Assembly (NCBI RefSeq): GCF_024614185.1
Contig: NZ_JAHTLF010000016.1
Coordinates: 744,001-808,000, forward strand
From: Nocardioides carbamazepini
GTDB taxonomy: Bacteria > Actinomycetota > Actinomycetes > Propionibacteriales > Nocardioidaceae
Direction: 5' to 3'
Length of the DNA stretch: 64,000 nucleotides
How positions within the stretch are numbered: position 1 is the first letter of the stretch; every line of letters starts with the position of its first letter. Below are positions 9,095-17,800 of this stretch, piece by piece. The position numbers were made by a program, and so were the translations under genes. The notes under the pieces are model-generated. The model was not told the origin of the DNA and ran no database searches. It saw nothing but the letters and a program-made list of their open reading frames with translations.

Positions 9095-10125
9095 GCGCCG
9101 ACCCCCTCACGTACGGCTGGCACGGGTAGCAGCTCCTCGGCGTGGTGACAGGCGGTGAGCTGGCTCTCCGGGGTCAGCCGGCGCAGCGGGGGCACCGCCT
9201 CGAAGCAGGCGGTGCGGTCGCGGGCGACCGAGCATCGGGGATGGAAGCTGCAGCCGCTCGGCAGGCTCCGGATGCTGGGGGGCTGTCCGGGGATCGCGCT
9301 GAGACCGGCGTCGTCGGCGTCGGGACGGGGTGTCGAGTCGCGTAGGGCTCGGGTGTAGGGGTGGAGCGAGGACTGCAGGATCTGCTCCACGGTGCCGCGC
9401 TCGACCACGCGGCCGCTGTACATGACCGCGACCTCCTCCGCGTAGCGCGCGACGACGCCGAGATCGTGGGTGATGATCACCAGCGACATGCCGAGCTCGG
9501 TGCGCAGGCGGTCCAGCAGCTCCATGATCTGGGCCTGGACGGTGACGTCGAGCGCCGTGGTGGGCTCGTCGGCGACGAGGACCTGCGGGCGCAGCGCGAT
9601 GCCCATCGCGATCATCACCCGCTGGCGCATGCCGCCGGACAGCTGGTGGGGGTAGTAGTCGACGCGCTGGGCCGGCTCGGGGATGCCGACCAGGCCGAGC
9701 GTCTCGATCGCCTGGGCGCGCGCGGCCTTGCGCGAGACCTTGTCGTGATAGCGGATCACGTCGCCGATCTGCTGGCCGATGGTGAACGCGGGGTTCAGGC
9801 CGGCGAGGGCGTCCTGGAAGATCATGCCGATCGACTTGCCGCGCAGGCGGCGCTGCTCGGCGGTGTTGGTGGTGTCGAGGGTGCGGCCCTCGAAGACGAT
9901 CTCGCCGGACTCCACGACCCCGCCGGCGGGCAGGAGCCCGAGCGCGGACAGGAAGGTCATCGACTTGCCGGAGCCGGACTCGCCGACGACGGCCAGCGTC
10001 CGGCCGCGGTGACACTCGAGGGTGACGTCGTTGACCGGGAACACCGGCCCCCGCTGGGTGTCGATCCGGCTGCGGAGGTTCCGCAGCTCGAGGACGACCC
10101 CGGATGTCTCGACGTGGACGGACAT
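9091..10125 (-). CDS. ABC transporter ATP-binding protein (OppD/DppD type)
   Basis: Second ATPase of the same importer, 344 residues. Walker A GESGSGKS, signature [17 protein letters not shown], Walker [13 protein letters not shown] and ITHDLGVVA are present, with the C-terminal [11 protein letters not shown] cysteine motif typical of OppD/DppD. It is the first gene of a two-gene minus-strand unit, preceded by GGAGAGACC and, 33 bp upstream of the start, by a copy of the regulon operator. Confidence 0.94.
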   Translation of the reverse strand: MSVHVETSGVVLELRNLRSRIDTQRGPVFPVNDVTLECHRGRTLAVVGESGSGKSMTFLSALGLLPAGGVVESGEIVFEGRTLDTTNTAEQRRLRGKSIGMIFQDALAGLNPAFTIGQQIGDVIRYHDKVSRKAARAQAIETLGLVGIPEPAQRVDYYPHQLSGGMRQRVMIAMGIALRPQVLVADEPTTALDVTVQAQIMELLDRLRTELGMSLVIITHDLGVVARYAEEVAVMYSGRVVERGTVEQILQSSLHPYTRALRDSTPRPDADDAGLSAIPGQPPSIRSLPSGCSFHPRCSVARDRTACFEAVPPLRRLTPESQLTACHHAEELLPVPAVREGVGA

Positions 10126-10157
10126 GGTCTCTCCCTGGCCGGATCAGATCACGATGT

Positions 10158-10174
10158 GGTTCACTAGGCAAACC
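10158..10174 (-). promoter_or_regulatory. regulon operator, copy 2 (divergent promoter region)
   Basis: On the minus strand GGTTTGCCTAGTGAACC, preceded by TCCAAC. It lies between the ATPase pair (minus) and the acyl-CoA ligase gene (plus), so one site could serve both. Same 17-bp architecture as the other copies. Confidence 0.65.
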
Positions 10175-10182
10175 GTTGGATC

Positions 10183-10211
10183 AACATAACCGTAGTTCTG
10201 GAGCCCCACAA
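10183..10211 (-). promoter_or_regulatory. promoter of the ATPase pair
   Basis: On the minus strand TTGTGG (10206-10211) and TATGTT (10183-10188) are 17 bp apart, and the operator begins 8 bp downstream. The layout mirrors the promoters at 1771, 19714 and 23372. Confidence 0.5.
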
Positions 10212-10239
10212 GCGTAGGCCCGGAAAAGATCGGAGATCG

Positions 10240-12369
10240 ATGGCCATCACGCCGTTCCGCGACGTCGGACCTCTGGTCGCACCCCGAGGGATCGCCGTCG
10301 TCGGCGCCTCCCCGCGGGGCAACCGCGGCAGCCGGGTCCTCGAGAACCTCGCGCGCTTCGGGTACGCCGGCCAGGTCGTCGTCGTGAACCCCGGCCACGC
10401 CGAGGTCCTCGGGTGCCCGACGGTGCCGACCGTGCGCGATCTCCCCGACGGGATCGACCTGGTGGTGGTCGCGGTGGCCGCCGAGCGGGCGGTCGACGTG
10501 GTCCGCGACGCCGCGGAGCGCGGGATCCGCGGGATCCTGGTGATCGGCAGTGGCTTCGGGGAGGGCGAGAACGGCCGGGAGCGTGGCGCGGCGCTGGCCG
10601 AGCTGGTCGCGAAGCACGATCTGGTCGTGTGCGGCCCGAACTGCTACGGCGTGCTGGACGTCGCCGGCGGCACCGCCGCCTACTCCGGCCGGATCGTCGA
10701 CCCGCTCGAGCCCGGCAACGTCGCGCTGGTGATGCAGTCCGGTGCCCTCACCCACGCGGTCACGGACTCGGCCCTGGGCCGCGGGCTGGGGCTGTCGGCG
10801 ATCGTCACGACCGGGAACGAGGTCTCGGCGACGGTCAGCGACTACGTCGCCTGGTACGCCGAGGACGAGATCACCGAGGTCATCGGCGTCTTCGTCGAGG
10901 GCCTGCGTGACGCAGACCGGTTCGCCGCCGCCTGCCGGCTCGCACGGGAGCGGGGCAAGGCGGTGGTGGTCCTGGCCGCGGGCCGGTCTGAGACCGGTCG
11001 TCGCGCGGCGATGGCCCACACCGGCGCGATCGCCGGCGCGGCCGCCGCCCTCGACGGCCTCCTGGCCTCGGCCGGTGCGACCAGGGTGGACGACCTCGAC
11101 GAGTTCCGCGAGACCCTCCTGCTCTTCTCCGCGTTGGCCGGACGCCCGGCCGCGACCGCCGCAGGGGTGGGGGCGCTGTCCATCTCCGGCGGAGCGTGCG
11201 GACTCACGGCCGACATGGCGGACGACCTCGGCGTGGAGCTGCCCGCGTTCGGGCCGGAGGCGGCGCACGCCCTCCTCACCGGCCTGCCGGACTTCGCCGT
11301 GGTCAACAACCCGCTCGACGTCACGGGCGCGGCCGCCGAGGATCCCGCCCTCCTCGCGGGCGCCCTGCGCGCGGTCGCCGACGACCCGGCCGTCGGGGTG
11401 ATCGTCTTCGCCATGAACGTGGGCCTGGCCGGCCCGGGCCAGGAGGAGTTCTACCGGGGCCAGGCCCGGATCCTCGCCGAGGCCGCGCGCACCTCCGCCA
11501 AGCCGATCGTCCTGGCGGCGATGACCGGCGGCGCCCTCGACCCGGGGATTGCCGAGGTGACCCGGGCGGCGGGCGTACCGGTGCTGCTCGGGATCCGTCC
11601 GGCCCTGTCGGCCCTGCGCTCGTGGCTCACCTGGCCGGCCCGGGCCGGGCGGCCGTCCACGCCGCGCGTGCCGGACCAGGACTGGCCCTCGCCGGCCCCC
11701 GTGGCGGCGGGCGCCGAGGCGCTGGCGGCGCTGGCGGCGGCCGGCATCCCGGTGGCCCCCTTCCGGCTCGTGACCACGCCCGAGGAGGCCGCCGTCGCGG
11801 CGGCCGAGCTCGGCGGGCCCGTGGTGCTCAAGATCGAGTCGCCCGACATCGCGCACAAGACCGAGGCCGGCGGTGTGCGCCTGGGAGTGCAGCCCGCCGC
11901 CGCGGCAGCCGAGGCCGAGGCGCTGCTGGCCGCCGTGGCGAGGGCCGAGCCGGACGCCTGTGTCGACGGCATCCTGGTCCAGGCGATGGTGGCGGGGGAG
12001 CGCGTGGAGTGCCTGATCGGCGTCACCACCGACCCGCAGGTCGGACCCTGCCTGTCGATCGCGCCCGGTGGCGTCCTCGCGGAGCTCCTCGGCCCGGTCG
12101 CGTCGCGCCCCGTGCCGGTGAGCGCCGCCGAGGCCGAGGAGCTGATCGACGGCACGGCGCTCGGGGCCCTGCTCGCCGGCTACCGAGGTGCCCCGGTCAT
12201 GGACCGGCAGGCCCTGGTCGACGCCGCGCTGAGCTTCTCCCGGCTGGCCGCGGCGCTGCCCGGTCTCGCCGCCGCCGAGATGAACCCGGTCCTGGTCGGC
12301 GAGCGCGGCGCGGGCGTCGTCGCCGTCGACTGCCTGCTGATCCGTGAGGACGACGCCGCCGGCGCGTGA
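10240..12369 (+). CDS. acyl-CoA synthetase, NDP-forming (acetate-CoA ligase ADP-forming family)
   Basis: Predicted to form an acyl-CoA from a carboxylic acid, CoA and ATP through a phosphohistidine intermediate. The 709-residue protein is a fused single chain: an N-terminal CoA-binding Rossmann domain (PRGIAVVGASPRGN), a succinyl-CoA-ligase-like domain with the likely phosphorylated histidine in AMAHTGAIAG (about residue 260), and a C-terminal ATP-grasp domain from about 480 (VVLKIESPDIAHKTEAGGV). It diverges from the ATPase pair across a region containing operator copy 2. In the regulon it probably activates an acid intermediate for the hydratase-like protein at 16028. Substrate unknown. Confidence 0.9.
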   Translation: MAITPFRDVGPLVAPRGIAVVGASPRGNRGSRVLENLARFGYAGQVVVVNPGHAEVLGCPTVPTVRDLPDGIDLVVVAVAAERAVDVVRDAAERGIRGILVIGSGFGEGENGRERGAALAELVAKHDLVVCGPNCYGVLDVAGGTAAYSGRIVDPLEPGNVALVMQSGALTHAVTDSALGRGLGLSAIVTTGNEVSATVSDYVAWYAEDEITEVIGVFVEGLRDADRFAAACRLARERGKAVVVLAAGRSETGRRAAMAHTGAIAGAAAALDGLLASAGATRVDDLDEFRETLLLFSALAGRPAATAAGVGALSISGGACGLTADMADDLGVELPAFGPEAAHALLTGLPDFAVVNNPLDVTGAAAEDPALLAGALRAVADDPAVGVIVFAMNVGLAGPGQEEFYRGQARILAEAARTSAKPIVLAAMTGGALDPGIAEVTRAAGVPVLLGIRPALSALRSWLTWPARAGRPSTPRVPDQDWPSPAPVAAGAEALAALAAAGIPVAPFRLVTTPEEAAVAAAELGGPVVLKIESPDIAHKTEAGGVRLGVQPAAAAAEAEALLAAVARAEPDACVDGILVQAMVAGERVECLIGVTTDPQVGPCLSIAPGGVLAELLGPVASRPVPVSAAEAEELIDGTALGALLAGYRGAPVMDRQALVDAALSFSRLAAALPGLAAAEMNPVLVGERGAGVVAVDCLLIREDDAAGA

Positions 12370-12377
12370 ACGCACGA

Positions 12378-12417
12378 GCGCCGCGGCGCCACACCCGAGG
12401 GTGCGGCACCGCGGCGC
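12378..12417. terminator. nested hairpin between convergent genes
   Basis: GCGCCGCGG (12378-12386) pairs with CCGCGGCGC (12409-12417), with a second small CACCC/GGGTG stem inside. It lies between the ligase gene and the convergent monooxygenase gene and probably terminates both. Confidence 0.5.
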
Positions 12418-12436
12418 CGGCCGCTGGTGGGAGGTC

Positions 12437-13444
12437 TCAGCGGATGTGCGGGATCACCTCGGTGGCGAACCGCTCGATGTTGCGGTGGACCAGCTCCTTG
12501 GGCATGCCCGGGAAGTTGAGCCGCACGATCAGGTCCGTCACGCCGAGCACGTCGCGGTGGTAGAGGCAGTCCTCGATGACGTCGTCGGGACCCCCGACGA
12601 TGAAGCGGTTCCTGGTCAGGTCGCCGAAGTCGCTGATGTTGGCGCCGCTCTCGCCGGGGACGTTGTCGCCCATGCCCCAGGAGTAGTACGCCTTGTACTT
12701 GGCGCCGATGAACGGCTCGGCCTCGCGCAGGGCGCTCTCCTTGTCGTCGCCGACGTAGAGCTCCACGCACTTGGCGAACCGGACGTCCTTGCTCAGACCT
12801 GCCTCCGCGCGGGTCTGGTGGAAGAGGTCCACCTGGCGCTTCATCTCGCCCCATTCGGTCATCGAGGTGGCGATCCAGGCGTCCGCGTGGGTGGCGGCGC
12901 GCTGGATGGCCTTGTCCGCGGTGGCCCCGAACCAGATCTGCGGCCGCGGGCTCTGCAGCGGCTTGGGCGCGATGCTGACATGGTCGAGGGTGAAGTGCTT
13001 GCCCCGGAAGGAGACGTCGTCCTCGGTCCAGAGCCGCTTGAGGATCTCGACGCCCTCGGTGAGGCGGCCGACGCGGTCCTTCTTGTCCAGCTGCATCGCG
13101 GCGAACTCCTGGTCGCGATAGCCCAGGCCCACGCCGAGGATCAGCCGTCCGCCGGTGATGACGTCCATCGTCGCGTACTGCTCGGCCACGTCGACCGGGT
13201 TGAGCATCGGCAGCAGCAGCAGGTTGGTGCCGACGTTCATCTCGCCGGCCTCCGCGGCCAGCCGGGCCAGCAGCGGGGTGGTCTGCAGGTACTGCTCCGG
13301 GTGGCTCAGGAAGTGCTGGCCGAGCCAGACGGCGTCGTACCCGGTGTCGCGGATCAGCTTGGTCTGCTCGATGAGACCGGTGACCGCGGCGGCGATGTCC
13401 TCGCCGGCCGAGTACTGGGATCCGAGGAAGACTCCGACGTCCAT
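12437..13444 (-). CDS. luciferase-like (LLM class) flavin-dependent oxidoreductase
   Basis: A 335-residue bacterial-luciferase-fold monooxygenase. Typical elements are MDVGVFLGSQYSAG at the start, GYDAVWLGQHFLSHP, LNPVDVAEQYATMDVITGGRLILGVGLGYR and PQIWFGATADKAIQRAA. Members use FMNH2 or F420H2; the sequence does not settle which. It is the last gene of a minus-strand unit after the hydantoinase and the amidase (7-bp gap), a combination reminiscent of oxidative or hydrolytic ring opening of N-heterocycles. The reaction is not known. Confidence 0.88.
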   Translation of the reverse strand: MDVGVFLGSQYSAGEDIAAAVTGLIEQTKLIRDTGYDAVWLGQHFLSHPEQYLQTTPLLARLAAEAGEMNVGTNLLLLPMLNPVDVAEQYATMDVITGGRLILGVGLGYRDQEFAAMQLDKKDRVGRLTEGVEILKRLWTEDDVSFRGKHFTLDHVSIAPKPLQSPRPQIWFGATADKAIQRAATHADAWIATSMTEWGEMKRQVDLFHQTRAEAGLSKDVRFAKCVELYVGDDKESALREAEPFIGAKYKAYYSWGMGDNVPGESGANISDFGDLTRNRFIVGGPDDVIEDCLYHRDVLGVTDLIVRLNFPGMPKELVHRNIERFATEVIPHIR

Positions 13445-13451
13445 CGCGGCC

Positions 13452-14354
13452 TCAGAGGACGCCGCGAGCGACGTCGTCGCTCAGGGTGCCGTAGAGCTCC
13501 GGACGACGGTCCCGGAAGAACGTGTAGCGCACGCCGTGCTGGTCGACCTGGTCGAGGTCGAGCTCGGCGGTGAGCACGAACGGGCCCTCGCCGGCAGGGC
13601 CGGCGGCGAGCTCCTCGCCCATCGGCGAGAAGATCCGGCTCGCTCCGAACATGTGGCGCGGTCCCTCCGTCTCCTCCAGCCCGCCCTTGTTGGAGGCGAC
13701 CACGAACAGTCCGTTCTGGATGGCCGCGGTCCGCAGCTCGCCGCCCCAGGAGTCGGCTCGGTTCGGGCCCCAGGCCGCGACGGGGACGAACATGATCTTC
13801 GAGCCCTGCAGGGCCAGCACCCGCCACGCCTCGGGGAACGAGCGCTCGTAGCAGATGAGGATCGAGACCTTGCCGTACTCCGTCTTGAAGGTCGCCAGGC
13901 CCGGCCCCTCCTTGAAGTAGTACCGCTCGTTCAGGCCGGGGGAGTACGACCACTGGTCGGGGATGTGGTTCTTCCGGTAGACCCGCACCTGGCGCCCGTC
14001 GGGGAGGTCGCCGGGGATCAGGTTGCCCTCGCGGTCGATCACGGCGGCGCTGTTGTAGAACTCGCCCTTGACCTCCCCCTTCTCGTAGAACGGGAAGATG
14101 ACGTAGGCGCCGAGCTCCTTGGCGAGCTCCTGGTGGCGGCGTACCGACTCGCCGTCGATCGGCTCCGCCAGCTCGAAGTGCTCGGGCGTGTTGTAGCCGC
14201 AGAAGTACTGGGTGTTCGAGAGCTCGCTGAACAGGACGAAGTCGGGCTTGAAGTCCTTGGTGGCCTCGGCCACCAGCGCCAGGTTGGCATCGACGTTCTT
14301 CTGGGGATCGGTGGTCGCCGGTCCGTTCTGGATCAGCAGTACCTTTGCCTTCAT
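13452..14354 (-). CDS. nitrilase-superfamily carbon-nitrogen hydrolase
   Basis: Cytosolic amidase/carbamoyl-hydrolase of 300 residues. The catalytic Glu-Lys-Cys set is visible: FSELSNTQYF (Glu), VYRKNHIP (Lys) and ILICYERSFPEAWR (Cys). The N-terminus MKAKVLLIQNG follows a GA-rich ribosome site. Its position directly after a hydantoinase suggests it removes the carbamoyl group from an N-carbamoyl acid, as beta-ureidopropionase or N-carbamoyl amino acid hydrolase does. That pairing is inferred from neighbours. Confidence 0.9.
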   Translation of the reverse strand: MKAKVLLIQNGPATTDPQKNVDANLALVAEATKDFKPDFVLFSELSNTQYFCGYNTPEHFELAEPIDGESVRRHQELAKELGAYVIFPFYEKGEVKGEFYNSAAVIDREGNLIPGDLPDGRQVRVYRKNHIPDQWSYSPGLNERYYFKEGPGLATFKTEYGKVSILICYERSFPEAWRVLALQGSKIMFVPVAAWGPNRADSWGGELRTAAIQNGLFVVASNKGGLEETEGPRHMFGASRIFSPMGEELAAGPAGEGPFVLTAELDLDQVDQHGVRYTFFRDRRPELYGTLSDDVARGVL

Positions 14355-14414
14355 TGCTGGGACTACCTCTTCTTCTTCCTCATCAGGGGTGGGGTCGCCG
14401 TCCGTGGAACCGGA

Positions 14415-15773
14415 TCAGCGGTGGATGAACGTGCCGGTGGGCTCGCCGACGAGCTCGCCGTCGAGGGCGACGGTGACGCCGCGGACGAGCGTGCGGACCG
14501 GCCAGCCGCGCAGGCTCTGGCCGTCGAGGATGCTGTAGTCGCAGAAGCTGCCCAGCTCCTCGTGGCGCACGGTGCGCTCCAGGTCGAGGTCGCAGATCGC
14601 CAGGTCGGCATCGGCACCCGGACGGAGCGTTCCCTTCTGGGACATGCCGAAGATCGACGCCGCGTTGCCGGAGAGGACCTGGGCGATCCGCTGCAGCGTC
14701 ATGCCGCGGCGGTGGTGGCCCTCGGAGAGCAGGACCGGGAGCGTGGTCGCCATGCCCGGGAAGCCGGCTGCGGCGGACCAGATGTCGCCTTCCTTCTTCG
14801 CCCGCGGTACGGCGCAGTGGTCCGTCCCGACGGTGTCGACCGAGCCGTCGATGAGGCCCTGCCACAGGGCCTCGACGTCGTCGGCGCTGCGCACCGGCGG
14901 GTTGATCTTCGCCATCGACCCGACCGCGCTGTCGTAGGTGTGCGTCAGGTAGTGCGGGCAGGTCTCGACCCAGGCCCGGCTGCCCGTGGCGCGGACGTGC
15001 CGGGCGGCGTCGAGGGACTCGCGTGAGCCGATGTGGACCAGGTAGACGGTCGCTCCCACGTGGTCGGCGAGGAAGGCGACCCGGCGGATGTTCTCGGCCT
15101 CGGCGAAGGCCGGACGGGCCTTCGACCACGCGCGCAGGCCCTGCTCACCGGCCTCCCGCACCTGGCGCATCGACCGGTTGACGATGTCGGTGTTCTCGGC
15201 GTGGATGCAGGCGACGCCGTCGATGTCGGCGATCTTGGCCAGGCCTTCGAGCAGCAGACCGTCGTCGCACTCGTTGACCATGCCGACCGTCGCGCCGTCG
15301 GCTCCCCGGTAGGCCATGTAGAACTTGTGCGAGGTGACGCCCTGGCCGGCGTACTTCTCGATCTCCTCGACCTGGGTCTCCGCGAGCATCCCGAAGTGGA
15401 TGCCCACGTCGACGTGGGCGGACTGGTCGATCGCCGCGACGAGGTCCGGCAGCTCGCCGTACGGCGCGGGGGCCATGCCCTGGTACTGCCGGTAGAACGA
15501 CAGGATCGAGGTCACCCCGCCCAGCGCGGCGGAACGTGTCTCGCTCGCGAGGTCGGCCCCGAAGGACTGCGCGTAGCCGAAGTGCGTGTGCGGATCGATG
15601 ACGCCGGGGAGGACGACCTTGCCCCGCGCGTCGATCACGTCGCGTGCGCTGACGGGAACCGCCGGATCGACCCAACCCGCGATCCGGCCCTCTCGGATCG
15701 CGAGCGTAGCCTGGCGCTGACCCCAGAGGGGATCGACCAGTTCGGCGCCCGTGATGGCCATGTCGAACTCCAT
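14415..15773 (-). CDS. dihydropyrimidinase/hydantoinase-type cyclic amidohydrolase
   Basis: Predicted to open a cyclic amide or ureide ring. In 452 residues it keeps the binuclear-metal signature: PHTHFG near residue 60, the carbamylated lysine in SHKFYMAY, HAEN and VHIGS histidines, and GTDHCAVPRAKKEG with the catalytic aspartate. The start was set at MEFDMAITGAEL, about 10 nt after GGAGGAAGG; a start 10 codons earlier is open but has no ribosome site. It heads the unit hydantoinase-amidase-monooxygenase, whose promoter region carries two operator copies. Dihydropyrimidinase, hydantoinase and allantoinase relatives cannot be separated by reading alone. Confidence 0.9.
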   Translation of the reverse strand: MEFDMAITGAELVDPLWGQRQATLAIREGRIAGWVDPAVPVSARDVIDARGKVVLPGVIDPHTHFGYAQSFGADLASETRSAALGGVTSILSFYRQYQGMAPAPYGELPDLVAAIDQSAHVDVGIHFGMLAETQVEEIEKYAGQGVTSHKFYMAYRGADGATVGMVNECDDGLLLEGLAKIADIDGVACIHAENTDIVNRSMRQVREAGEQGLRAWSKARPAFAEAENIRRVAFLADHVGATVYLVHIGSRESLDAARHVRATGSRAWVETCPHYLTHTYDSAVGSMAKINPPVRSADDVEALWQGLIDGSVDTVGTDHCAVPRAKKEGDIWSAAAGFPGMATTLPVLLSEGHHRRGMTLQRIAQVLSGNAASIFGMSQKGTLRPGADADLAICDLDLERTVRHEELGSFCDYSILDGQSLRGWPVRTLVRGVTVALDGELVGEPTGTFIHR

Positions 15774-15812
15774 GCGCACCTGGCCTTCCTCCCGGTGGAA
15801 CACCGGGGTAGT

Positions 15813-15850
15813 GGTTCACTGACTGAACTGCAAGGCTCAGTCAGTGAACC
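15813..15850 (-). promoter_or_regulatory. regulon operators, copies 3a and 3b (tandem)
   Basis: Two 17-bp sites start 21 bp apart: 15813-15829 (minus strand AGTTCAGTCAGTGAACC) and 15834-15850 (minus strand GGTTCACTGACTGAGCC). Together they form a perfect 14-bp inverted repeat around a 10-bp centre. A TTGACA on the minus strand (15866-15871) lies just upstream, so the inner site overlaps the expected -10 region of the hydantoinase promoter. Confidence 0.65.
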
Positions 15851-15954
15851 AACAGGCCTGGGGCGTGTCAATGGATTCAGCCGATCCGTCCGCCGGTTCC
15901 CGACCGGATCCGCGCTCCTGACCGGTCGATCGGCACCCGGTCCGCCCGAACCTC

Positions 15955-15984
15955 TTGACAGCGGTGGGCGTCGTGGCGTTCATT
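15955..15984 (+). promoter_or_regulatory. promoter of the hydratase-permease unit
   Basis: TTGACA at 15955-15960 with TTCATT at 15979-15984 (18-bp spacer). The -10 is weak; operator copy 4 follows 18 bp later. Confidence 0.45.
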
Positions 15985-16002
15985 GTGCCAAAACGAATCG
16001 AT

Positions 16003-16019
16003 GGTTCGATGTTCGAACC
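16003..16019 (+). promoter_or_regulatory. regulon operator, copy 4
   Basis: GGTTCGATGTTCGAACC, the only copy whose two 6-bp arms are perfectly complementary. It ends 8 bp before the start codon of the hydratase-like gene, so binding would also mask its leader. Confidence 0.7.
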
Positions 16020-16027
16020 GGGGCGGG

Positions 16028-16849
16028 ATGGTGAAGCCAGTGTTCGAGGACATCCGGGTGGAGCGCGACGAACAGGTCGCGGTGATCACTCTGGCACGTC
16101 CGTCGGCGCTGAACGCGTTGCGTCAGCAGACGGTCTCGGAGCTGACCCACGCGATCGAGGATGTCGAGTCGGACACCGCTGTCAAGGTCGTCGTCCTGGC
16201 CGCCGACGGCGAGCGCGCCTTCTCCTCCGGGGTCGACCTGGTCAACGACCCGGCGCCGACGAACACCATGGAGGTCGACGCGATCGCGCAGCGCAACGCG
16301 CGCATGATCGAGCGGCTGTGGTACCTCGACAAGCCGCTGATCACCTCGGTCAAGGGCGTCGCCCTGGCGGCGGGCTGCAACCTGGCGCTGATCGGTGACC
16401 TCACCATCTGCGGCCGGTCCGCGTCCTTCGGCGAGCCGGAGATCCGGCACGGGACGATGTCGCCGCTGCTGCTCCTGCCGTGGCTCACCCACTTCAAGCT
16501 GATGAACCACATGTACCTCACCGGCGACAGCGTCGACGCGGAGGAGGCCTACCGCCTCGGCCTGGTCAACCGCGTGGTGGAGGACGACGCGGTCGATCGT
16601 GAGGCGCTGGCCCTGGCGCACCGGATCGCCAACGCGCCGCTCCTGACGTTGCAGTCGGTCAAGCGATCCGTGCGGATGATGCTCGACACCCAGGGCTTCA
16701 AGGGCCTGCAGATGGGCCACCGCTTCGCCGACACCCTCGTCCTGGACTCGACCGGTCTACCCGAGCGTGACCGCCTGCGGGAGATCCGGGCCAACGACGG
16801 CTTCCGGGCCTTCCTCGAGGCCCGCGACACGCCGTACCGGACGAGCTGA
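16028..16849 (+). CDS. enoyl-CoA hydratase/isomerase-family protein
   Basis: Crotonase-fold protein of 273 residues. The oxyanion-hole segment SSGVDLVNDPAP and the second active-site region (VALAAGCNLALIGDL ... FGEPEIRHG) are clear. The residue equivalent to the first catalytic glutamate of hydratases (GGGCEL in the classic enzyme) is asparagine here, while the second glutamate (GEPEI) remains, so it may act as an isomerase, hydrolase or lyase. The start is the ATG after GGGGCGGG; an earlier in-frame ATG would overlap the operator. It opens the unit that continues with both permease genes. Confidence 0.88.
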   Translation: MVKPVFEDIRVERDEQVAVITLARPSALNALRQQTVSELTHAIEDVESDTAVKVVVLAADGERAFSSGVDLVNDPAPTNTMEVDAIAQRNARMIERLWYLDKPLITSVKGVALAAGCNLALIGDLTICGRSASFGEPEIRHGTMSPLLLLPWLTHFKLMNHMYLTGDSVDAEEAYRLGLVNRVVEDDAVDREALALAHRIANAPLLTLQSVKRSVRMMLDTQGFKGLQMGHRFADTLVLDSTGLPERDRLREIRANDGFRAFLEARDTPYRTS

Positions 16850-16878
16850 CGAACCCGAGCCCCCGGACAGGAGGAGCC

Positions 16879-17799
16879 ATGGCTCTCTACATCTGCAAGC
16901 GCGTCGCACAGCTGGTGCCGCTGCTGCTGGTCATCGCGTTCGTCGTCTTCGTCGCGCTCTCGCTGGCGCCGGGCGACCCGACGACCCTGCTGCTGGGCCA
17001 GAACGCGACACCCGACGAGGTCGCCCGCCTCAACCACGAGCTCGGGCTGGACCGCTCGGTCGTCGTGCAGTACCTCTCCTTCGTCGGCGATGCCCTGCGC
17101 GGGGACCTCGGTGAGTCCTACCGCAGCGGTCGAGACGTCGTCTCCGAGCTCGGCCGGACCGCGTCCGTCAGCGCCACTCTCGCCGTCACGGCGATGGTGC
17201 TCGCCGTGACGATCGGCGTCGGCGTCGGCATCCTGACGGCGGTCAAGCAGTACTCGTGGATCGACAACGTGGTCCGGGTCGGCGTGCTCGCGCTGGTCTC
17301 GATGCCGGTGTTCTGGCTGGCGATCCTGCTGATCATCGCCTTCTCGGTGAAGCTCTCGATCTTCCCCGCCTTCGGCTGGGGGACCTACGGCCACCTGGTC
17401 CTGCCGGCCGCGGCGCTGTGCACGTACCCCCTGGCCGTGATCACACGGCTGACCCGCTCCAGCATGTTGGAGGTGCTCGGCAGCGACTACGTCCGCACCG
17501 CCCGCGCCGCCGGCATGCCGGAGCGCACGGTCGTGCTGAAGTACGCGCTGAAGAACGCGCTCGGGCCGGTGCTGACCGTCGTCGGCCTCCAGTTCGGCGC
17601 CCTGATCGGCGGCGCGGTGCTGACCGAGACGATCTTCGGCATCCCGGGCATGGGTCGGCTGATGGTCACGGCGATCGAGGGACGTGACTACCCGATCGTC
17701 CGTGGTGCGGTGCTGTTGGGGACGGTCGTGTTCGTGGTGCTCAACCTGGCTGTCGACGTGCTCTACAAGTGGGTCGACCCGAGGCAGAGGGGACTCTGA
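16879..17799 (+). CDS. ABC transporter permease (DppB/OppB type)
   Basis: Inner-membrane permease of 306 residues with an N-terminal membrane segment, the conserved periplasmic region ALSLAPGDPTTLLLGQNATP, further helices and a cytoplasmic EAA loop (YVRTARAAGMPERTVVLKYALKNA) that contacts the ATPases. It follows the hydratase-like gene by 29 bp and ends 1 bp before the second permease. Partners are probably the ATPases at 7982/9091 and the receptor at 1877. Confidence 0.95.
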   Translation: MALYICKRVAQLVPLLLVIAFVVFVALSLAPGDPTTLLLGQNATPDEVARLNHELGLDRSVVVQYLSFVGDALRGDLGESYRSGRDVVSELGRTASVSATLAVTAMVLAVTIGVGVGILTAVKQYSWIDNVVRVGVLALVSMPVFWLAILLIIAFSVKLSIFPAFGWGTYGHLVLPAAALCTYPLAVITRLTRSSMLEVLGSDYVRTARAAGMPERTVVLKYALKNALGPVLTVVGLQFGALIGGAVLTETIFGIPGMGRLMVTAIEGRDYPIVRGAVLLGTVVFVVLNLAVDVLYKWVDPRQRGL

Positions 17800-17800
17800 G

